Source of the DNA: Lepus europaeus | Lineage: Eukaryota > Chordata > Mammalia > Lagomorpha > Leporidae | NCBI RefSeq assembly: GCF_033115175.1 | Contig: NC_084838.1 | Coordinates: forward strand, 92,671,468-92,735,467 | Direction of reading: 5' to 3' | DNA: 64,000 nt | In this document: piece after piece, positions 49,538 to 58,500 of the stretch | Layout of the letters: every line of letters starts with the position of its first letter | Numbering within the stretch: position 1 is the first letter of the stretch | Notes under the pieces: generated by a model | What the model was told of the DNA's origin: nothing | The model's database searches: none | Seen by the model: only the letters and a program-made list of their open reading frames with translations | Program-made: the position numbers and the translations under genes

Positions 49538-52500
49538 TCGGCATAGAGTGCTGGAGCCTGAGTAAACTGCATGGAGAAGGCGCTGTGCAGAGTGTTGGAG
49601 AGCAAGCTGACTAAGGAGGACATCTGATGTCTGCATGGGAGTGGCCTGGTGCAGGGCTTCAGAGTGTAAGCATGGTGAAGAGCATGGCCCTGGGGCTGGG
49701 GGGGAGCCCAGTTGTAGGTGTCACATCACAGTGAGGTTCTGTGCAGGAGGATAAGCTGGCACAGCATAGCAGAATCTAAGGAGGCAAAGGAGGGCGTCTG
49801 CTATGGTGTCTTCCAGAGTTCACATGGTGTCTTGGTCCCTGGCGTGTAAGTGATGAGAGGGTGGGACCTTTAAGAGATAGGGCCTAGTAGGGGAGGTAGT
49901 TAGCTCATGGGGCACCACCTTGCAAAAGGGGTTAATGCTGATCTCACCGAGAGTTCTCTTGTAGGAGAGTTATTCTAAAGCAGGGCCAATCCATGCAGCT
50001 AGTTCCTTTCTGCTTCTCCACTGGGTTGTATTGCAGCCAAGGGGCACTTCCCAGGACACTGGCTGCATGATGATTGGATCTTGCAGCCACCAGAACCATG
50101 AGCCAGATACCCCTCTTTATAAGTTACACCCATGTAAGTACTCTGTAAGTTTGTTACAGCAACACAGTGGAGCCTGGGACAGTGTTTGAATGGGAAGGAG
50201 GCTCCATGTCAGAACTTACAGACTAAATAGGTTGAAGAAAGGCAAAAAAGTGGCTGCTGCAGGATTTCAGAACTTAGGTGGGATGGGACAGCATCCATGG
50301 AGTCCTGATGGCCAGTCATGGTAGTGATAGGAAATTTAGTGGGCAGAATCATGGCCCCAAAGATAATTAAGGTACGAATTCTTGGGACCTGTAAGTGCTA
50401 CTTTTTTGGAAAGTAGTCTTTGAAGATGTGATTTTAGTTAAGGAACTTGCAATGAGGGTATAACCTTTGATTATTTGGGAGGACCATAAATAGCCATCAT
50501 CAGGATCCTTCTTTTTTTTTTTTTTTGGACAGGCAGAGTGGACAGTGAGAGAGAGAGAAAAGTCTTCCTTTGCCATTGGTTCACCCTCCAATGGCCGCCG
50601 TGGCCGGCGCGCTGCAGCCAGTGCACCGCGCTGATCCGAAGGCAGGAGCCAGGTGCTTCTCCTGGTCTCCCTTGCGGGTGCAGGGCCCAAGCACTTGGGC
50701 CATCCTCCACTGCACTCCCTGGCCACAGCAGAGAGCTGGCCTGGAAGAGGGGCAACCGGGACAGAATCCAGTGCCCTGAGTGGGACTAGAACCTGGTGTG
50801 CCGGCGCTGCAAGGCGGAGGGTTAGCCTAGTGAGCCGCGGCGCCGACCAGGCTCCTTCTAAAGGGCAGGCAGATAGAACTCCTGTGCACACAGAAAGGGG
50901 AGGAGCTGTGAAGGCAGGGAGATACTGGCATGATGCAGCGGTTGAACCAAGGCATACCAACAGCCATGAGATGCTGAAAGAGGCAGTGCACAGGCTTGCC
51001 CTCAGCCTCTGGGGGGACTGCAGCCCTGCTGACACATTGATCTCAGCGCAGTAAGAGCAGTGGTGGACTTCTGTGAGAGAATGGTATCTGTTGCGTTAAG
51101 CCACCTAATTTGTAGTAATTTGTTTCAGCATCCTTGGAAACTACTAGAAATGTTATTTACATATAAGGGAATTGATATACAAGTATATGTAAATGAATTG
51201 AGAACTATAGAGCGCAAATGTTTTCAGTGTTAGAGAACTAAGTTATGCTGATTCTGGAAAGAGAAACTAGGTTAAAGTCCATGACATTGAATTGAGATTA
51301 AAGGTATGGGTATAAACTCATAACCTCTAAATATATAGATGTAGAAATAAATGTAGATAAAAATATTTGTGTACAAACATGTATGAGTATATGCACATAA
51401 CTTCATATGCTTTGTAGCTGTGTTCTCTAGAGAGCATGGGTGCAGTGACACCCCAGTTGAAGTAAACACACCAGCATGCAAAACTTACTTCCTAAAGATC
51501 ATTGCACACTACAAGGAATCAGGGTCTCTTGGGGAACTGGCTGACTCCAAGGCTGGGCAAGGAGAGAACAGGTGAGCCTGCAATATCTGATGCTAGAAGT
51601 GAGTAAACTCTCAAAAAAGGATAGGAACTCACCAGTTAGACACAGAAAATAGTTTAAAGGGATGCTAAATGTAGACCAAATTAGGGAAAATGAATGACTT
51701 AGAAAAATAAAGCACATTTTTGATAAAAATCTTTTTTTTTTTTTTTTGATAGGCAGAGTGGACAGTGAAAGACAGAGAGAAAGGTCTTCCTTTGCCGTTG
51801 GTTCACCCTCCAATGGCCGCCGCGGTAGGCGCGCTGCGGCCGGCGCACTGCGCTGATCCGATGGCAGGAGCCAGGTGCTTCTCCTGGTCTCCCATGGGGT
51901 GCAGGGCCCAAGCACTTGGGCCATCCTCCACTGCACTCCCTGGCCACAGCAGAGAGCTGGCCTGGAAAAGGGGCAACCGGGACAGGATCGGTGCCCCGAC
52001 CTGGACTAGAACCCGGTGTGCCGGCGCCGCAAGGCGGAGGATTAGCCTATTGAGCTGCAGCGCCGGCGATAAAAATCTTTTATCCAGTGATCTTGTGCTA
52101 TTTGTGATATTTTTTTGACATTATTAATGAAGAGCAGTGATCTAATAGGATTTTTAGTAACTAGTTTAAACAGAGTGTCATAATTTTGAAAATAGTGATT
52201 ACACTTTGTGTGTGTGTGTGTGTGTTTAAGATGTATTTATTTGAAAGGCAGAGCAAAAGAGAGAGGGAGGAGAGTCAGACAGGAAGAGATCTCCCATGCA
52301 CTGATCCACTCCCCTAAATGGCCACAATGGCAGTGGCTGGGCCAGGCCAAAGCCAGGAGCCCAAAACTCTGTCGACTCTCCCCTGTGGGTGACAGGGGCT
52401 CAAGGACTTGGACCACCTCTCAGTGCCTTCCCAGGCACAATAGCAGGGAGCTGGATTGGAAGCAGAGCAGCCTGGACTGGAACTGGCACTCAGACATGGG

Positions 52501-55500
52501 ATGCCTGGTGTCCTAGCAGCAGCTTAACCCGCTGTGCCACAATGTTGACCTGAGAGTGGGTATATGGGGCTGGCATTGTGTCAGAGCAGGTTAGTGCTTC
52601 TGCCTGTGATGCCAGCATCCCATATGGGTGCCTGTTTGAGACCCACTGCTCCACTTCTGATCCAGCTCCCTGCTAATGCACCTGGGAAAGCAGCAGAGGA
52701 GGGCCTAAGTGCTTGGACTCCTATACCCACATGGGAGACCCAGAAGCAGCTCTGGGCTTCTGGCTTTATCCTGACCCAGCCACAGCTGTTGTAGCCATTT
52801 GGTAAGTGAACCAGCAGATAGAAGATCACTGTCTCTCTGTCTCTCCTCCTTTCTCTGCAACTTTTCAAATAGAAAAAAATCTTTAAAAAAAAAAAAGTGC
52901 TAGGGGCCAGTGCTGTGGCACAGCAGGTTAAAGCCTTGGCCTGCAGTGCTGGCATCCCCTATGGGCTCTGATTCAAGTCCTGGCTGCTCTGCTTCTGAGC
53001 AAGCTCCTTGCTTATGTACCTGATAAATAAGTAAATCTTAAAAAGGGGGGGGGGGGAGGGTGCTAATGTGAAGGGAAAATTATCTTACGTGGCATTCTTG
53101 TGCTAAGTAATTTGTTAGCATTTTACAAGACAGTCGGATAAATAGTGGATAAATAGATAAATACAAGGACAGTGGGAAAATGTTGGCACAGTTTACTCTG
53201 AGAGGGGATGGACCTGATACAGTTGCTTGTTAATTTTCATAGTTTCTGTTGCCTTCAAGCTAAATGCAAATTCCTCTTCACTGTGGTCTGTATCCTGCAT
53301 AACTCTTTTGATCTTCTATTATAGTTTGGTTCTTACTTTCTCTTCTAGTCAGGCACCTTAGATGTCTTGGTGGTTACTAAGTCCCTTGTGCATGGGATTG
53401 AGCAACAGCTGAGACTTAAAAATAGCTTTGAGGAACCACATCAGCCAATAACATGCCCAATGTCCATAAAAACGCAGGGAGACACTTTATACGTATGCAG
53501 AGAATGGGAAGGAGTATCCAGTGTCTTCTGAGTTTGTGCGTAGAAACTTTGTCCGCAGTCTATTTATATGCATCTATTTGTAACTTCCTGAGTTAGAGAA
53601 GGGAGGACTTGGAAAATGGCAGCTTCCTAAGGAAAAAGCAGCACGTTCTCTGTCCCCTCAGCCTTGGATTTTCTTGGAAATCCTTGTCCTAATATTTTGT
53701 CCTTCAGGTCTTCACTTAGGCCTTCTTATTCTAGAAAATCTTGTAAATTTTCCGTGAATTAAATGCTCCTGTAACATCTTGGGCTTTTCTACACCAAATT
53801 ATCATTGCTTATGATTTATGTCTGAACCAGTTTTTTTCAACAGGGGCCTTGCCTAGGGATTTTTGAAGGGTCTAGATGCATAATTGATTTTTCGCAGTTA
53901 GGGCTGCCACTGGCATCAGTGAGAAGAGCTCAGGAATGTACAGAATGCAAGACAACTGAGTTAGTTTTAGAAGGTAATGTTGTTTTACATTATGCCTTTT
54001 ATTTGTGTAAAAACAAGCATAGTGTAAGCCATATTGTGTTTGCTTTCCCTTCCCCATTAATATGTTCTTCCTTCCCTGGTAACACAGTTTTTCTTGAATG
54101 ACTGTTATCCATTCAGTCTTACACTTGTGAAAGGCCTTTTTAAGGAAAGAATTTTCTTGGATAATAATTGTAGAATTAATAACTGTAGAATTCTAACATG
54201 CACATTAACATGTTAGAAAACTTTGAGAGAAAATAAAGGTAATGTACTATTTAATATCTGGATTTTTGTGCATTTACAATTAAAGCCCAAAATATATTTA
54301 TGTTGGAATAGTAACAAAGCTAGTTGTTGTATTGTCACTGCTACTTTTACATTAGTAGTAGAAAGTGTTATCAATTATTAATAATATTGATATTACTAAT
54401 CAGAAATTAAAATTCTATTATGGTGGTAGCAATCTTTAGTTTTTTTAAAAAAAAAAGATTTACTTATTTAATGGAAAGGCAGAGTTAGAGGCAGAGAGAG
54501 AGAGAGATAGAGGGAGGGAGGGACGGGGGAGAGAAAGGTGTCTTCCATCCGCTGGTTCACTCCCCCAGTAGCTGCATCAACTGGAGCTGGACCAATTTGA
54601 AGCTAGGAACCAGTAGCTTCTTCCAGTTCTGCCGTGTGGGTGCAGGGGGCCAACTTCCACTGCTTTCCCAGGCTGTAGCAGAGAGCTTGATCAGAAGAGC
54701 AGCTGGGACTCAAACCACCACCCATATGGGTCTCTGGCACTGCAGGCACCACAGCACCGGCCCAGCCTTTAATTTTGAACATGCTGCATGTCTTGTTCAA
54801 CAAACATGTATCCAGTGCCTCGGATTATGAGGATAAACACAGATGTTTGGATGTTTGAGACAGAAACTGGTTCCTACTTTCAGAAGAGCTCTGGCTGGCG
54901 CCATGGCTTAACAGGCTAATCCTCCGCCTTGCGGCGCCGGCACACTGGGTTCTAGTCCCGGTTGGGGCACCGGATTCTATCCTGGTTGCCCCTCCTCCAG
55001 GCCAGCTCTCTGCTATGGCCCGGGAAGGCAGTGGAGGATGGCCCAGGTCCTTGGGCTCTGCACCCACATGGGAGACCAGGAGAAGTACCTGGCTCCTGGC
55101 TTCGGATCAGCGCGATGCGCAGGCCGCAATGGCCATTGGAGGGTGAACCAACGGCAAAAAGGAAGACCTTTCTCTCTGTCTCTCTCTCACTATCCACTCT
55201 GCCTGTCAAAAAAAAAAAAAAAAAAAAAAGAGCTCTGACGGGCATGTGTCATAAGCCACTCAGATGGTGGCATTGTGTTTGTCCCAACTCCTGTGGGAAG
55301 ACCAAGGAGGAGAGCATTCATGTTGTGTCAGGTCTGTCAAGCTAAGAATAAGAGGTGGGTTTTACAGGTAGAGAAAATAGTTTGTATAAAAGTAAGGAGG
55401 TATAAAAGAGCCAGTGATATTTCTGAGTCACTGTGGTTGTGTATAGCTTATAGTGCTTAGGGAATAGGGAGATTTTCAGAAAATGATAAGACCATGACTC

Positions 55501-58500
55501 TTAGATATAGAAATGAGTATGCACTAAGGATTTTGTTAAACTCATTAACCCATTATGTTCCCAAGTTTTCAATTCTGCAATGTTCCAGTGACCTGATATT
55601 TATTTCAGAATTACCGTAAGTGGTATATTTATTGTTGAATTTAAGTCTTTATAGGTATCCTGTGTATATGACAATGGGCCATAATGAGTTAATAAGATGT
55701 AATTGGTTAAAGTGAATTTTTTTAAAGATTCATGTATTTATTTGAAAGGCAGAATTAGAGGTGCGCATGTAAACACACACACACAGGTAGATCTTCCATC
55801 CTCTGGTTTACTTCCCAAATGGCTGCAACCACAACTGCTGGGCCGGGCCAAAGGCAGGAGCTTCATTTTCGTCTCCCATAGGGTTGCAGGGGCCCAAGTA
55901 CCTGCTTTCCCAGGTGCATTAGCAGAGAGCTGGATCAGAAGTGGAGCAGCTGTGACCCAAACTAGAACCCATATTTGATGCTCTTATTGCAAACAGTGGC
56001 TTAAACATGCTATGCCACAAGTTTTAAAAATTTTTGTTTATTGAAAGGCAGAGAGAGAGATACTGACTTCCCATTTGCTGGTTTGCTGTTCAGGTGCCCA
56101 CAACACCCATGACTGTGCCGGGCCGAAACTGGAAACTGGGAGCTTATTTTGGACCTTTCACATAGGTGGCAGGGAGCATTGGTAGGGACCCACTGCTTCA
56201 GTCATCACCTGGTACCTCTGTGAAAGGACCCAGGACTTGAACCCAGGCACTGCTGTATGGGATGCAGGCATTCCACACGATGTCTTAACTGCTAAATTTA
56301 CGATTTTTTAATCTTTAACAGGTAGAGTTTTAGAGAGAGAGACAGAGAGAAAGGTCCCCCTTCCGTCGGTTCATCCCCCCAAATGGCCACCATGGCCAGA
56401 GCTACGCCAGGAGCCAGGTGCCCCATCCCAGTCTCCCATGTGGGTACAGGGCCCAAGCACTTGGGCCATCCCCCACTGCCCTCCCGGGCCACAGCAGAGA
56501 GCTGGACTGGAAGAGGAGCAAGTGGGACTAGAACCCGGCGCCCACATGAGATGCCAGCGCCGCAGGCAGAGGATTAACCAAGTGAGCCACGGCGCTGGCC
56601 CCAACTGCTAAATTTATATGCAGTGAGTGAATGTTGAAATAAAGTACAAATGAGGGAAACTTTTTCATTTTCTGTTTTATAGCATAGAAAATAAGTCAAC
56701 AAGTCTGTACCAGGCTGGACAGGATATATATAGATTTGTCCTTTTTTTTTTTTTTTTTTTTCTTAATTTATTTGACAGGTAGAGTTATACAGAGAGAGAA
56801 GAGACAGAGAGAAAGGTCTCTCTTCCATCAGTTCACCCCCTAAATGGCCGCTACGGCCGGAGCTATGCCGATCCGAAGCCAGGAGCCAGGTGCTTCCTCC
56901 TGGTCTCCCATGTGGGTGCAGGGCCCAAGTACTTGGGCCATCCTCCACTGCCTTCCTGGGCCACAGCAGAGAGCTGGACTGGAAGAGAAGCAACTGGGAC
57001 TAGAACCTGGCACCCACATGGGATGCTGGCGCCGCAGGCGAAGTATTAGCCAAGTGAGCCACAGCGCTGGCCCCAGATTTGTAAAATAACTCCCAGAGAA
57101 TCAATCTGACATTGCATAGTTTTCTGTTGGAGAGCAAAGTTTTCTTCCATAGGAGTGGCAAGAATTTGTAAAACACCTTCCAGTGCCCTACCAAAGCGTG
57201 AGTACTGTGTATTATTAAATGAAACAGTTGAACTGGCGATGTATAGAATTAATCTAATGAAGGCATGGGCAGTGCAGTCAGGCTATTCAGTGGCAGTAAG
57301 AATTGTGGAGGAGGGCAGATTCAGTAAAACTCACTGATGAAGCAGTGAGAAGGGACAGTTTCTGGCTAAGGCATATGTCAGGATATCAGGATAATGAATC
57401 ATTTTACAAAGAAAGGGAATAAGGGGGGAAAACAGATGTTGAGGGAAAGGCACAGATAGTTTTTGGATGTTTGCCTTCTGAGATGATGTGCGATTCCAAG
57501 GTATACATGTCCATTATGCAGTTAGAAATTGCAGTTTGGAACTAAGATGGAAGACTGTAGGTGTTGCTGTGGATTAGTTCTGAGAGGAGGAGCACGGTGG
57601 GGGCAGGAGGCACGGAGTCACCACACAGACCCCAGGAGTAGGGTGGAAGCAGGCCAGAGGAGAGCATCGCAGACTCGTTTATTTCAGTTGCTACAGCAGC
57701 TTATATAGTCTATGCCTTAACCAATCAGTCTGTTGTCATGTGGTTTCCAAAGCCATCCAGTCACAACCTGTTGCCAGGCAGGCTCTGTTGTCATGTGGTT
57801 TCCGAAGCCATCCAATCACAGCCTGTTGTCAGGCTCCGTTGTCAGGCAGTTTCTGTTGCCAGCGGCCTATTTGGCTCCACCACATGTAGGCTAAGGATTT
57901 TAGTGATCTCTGTGATTACATCTCAGTGCCCAATGCATTCTGGACTCACTGGCTTGAGGTGGCTCTGCTGTTCTGGATTATGGTATAGCTAAACTTGAAT
58001 CAGTCGTAATGTTCGGTACTGAAGGGAGGAGAGGCCTGTATTATTTATGTTCCCATTTGATGTTTCTTCATAATCTCATGGTTAATGGAGCATTTCATAT
58101 GAAACAATATATTGACCCTATTTTTTTTTTTAAGATTTGTTTGTTTATTTGAAAGCTAGAGAGGCAAAGAGAGATCTTCCATCTGCTAGTTCACTCCTCA
58201 AATGACCGAGGCAGCCAGAGCTGGGCTGAACTGAAGTCAGGAGCACTTGGGCCATCGTCTGCTACTTTACCAGGCCATAGCAGGGAACTGGATCAGAAGT
58301 GGAGTAACTGGGACTTGAACTGGTGGCCTTTTGGGATGCTGACACTGTAGGTAGTGGCTTTACCTGCTACGCCACAGTGCCAGCCCCTGTTGACCCTCTC
58401 TTATCCTGTTGTTGGTTTGGAGTTCCTTTTCTTGGCTACAGAAAGCCCTCTCTGTCATCATCATATAGGAGGAGCTGTGCTTTTAGGTCATTACATTTGC

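Noticed and set aside
50367-51035. 222-residue minus-strand open frame, longest in the window
   Set aside because: It spans an MLT1 LTR and a CSINE and has no domain; SINE translations explain its core.
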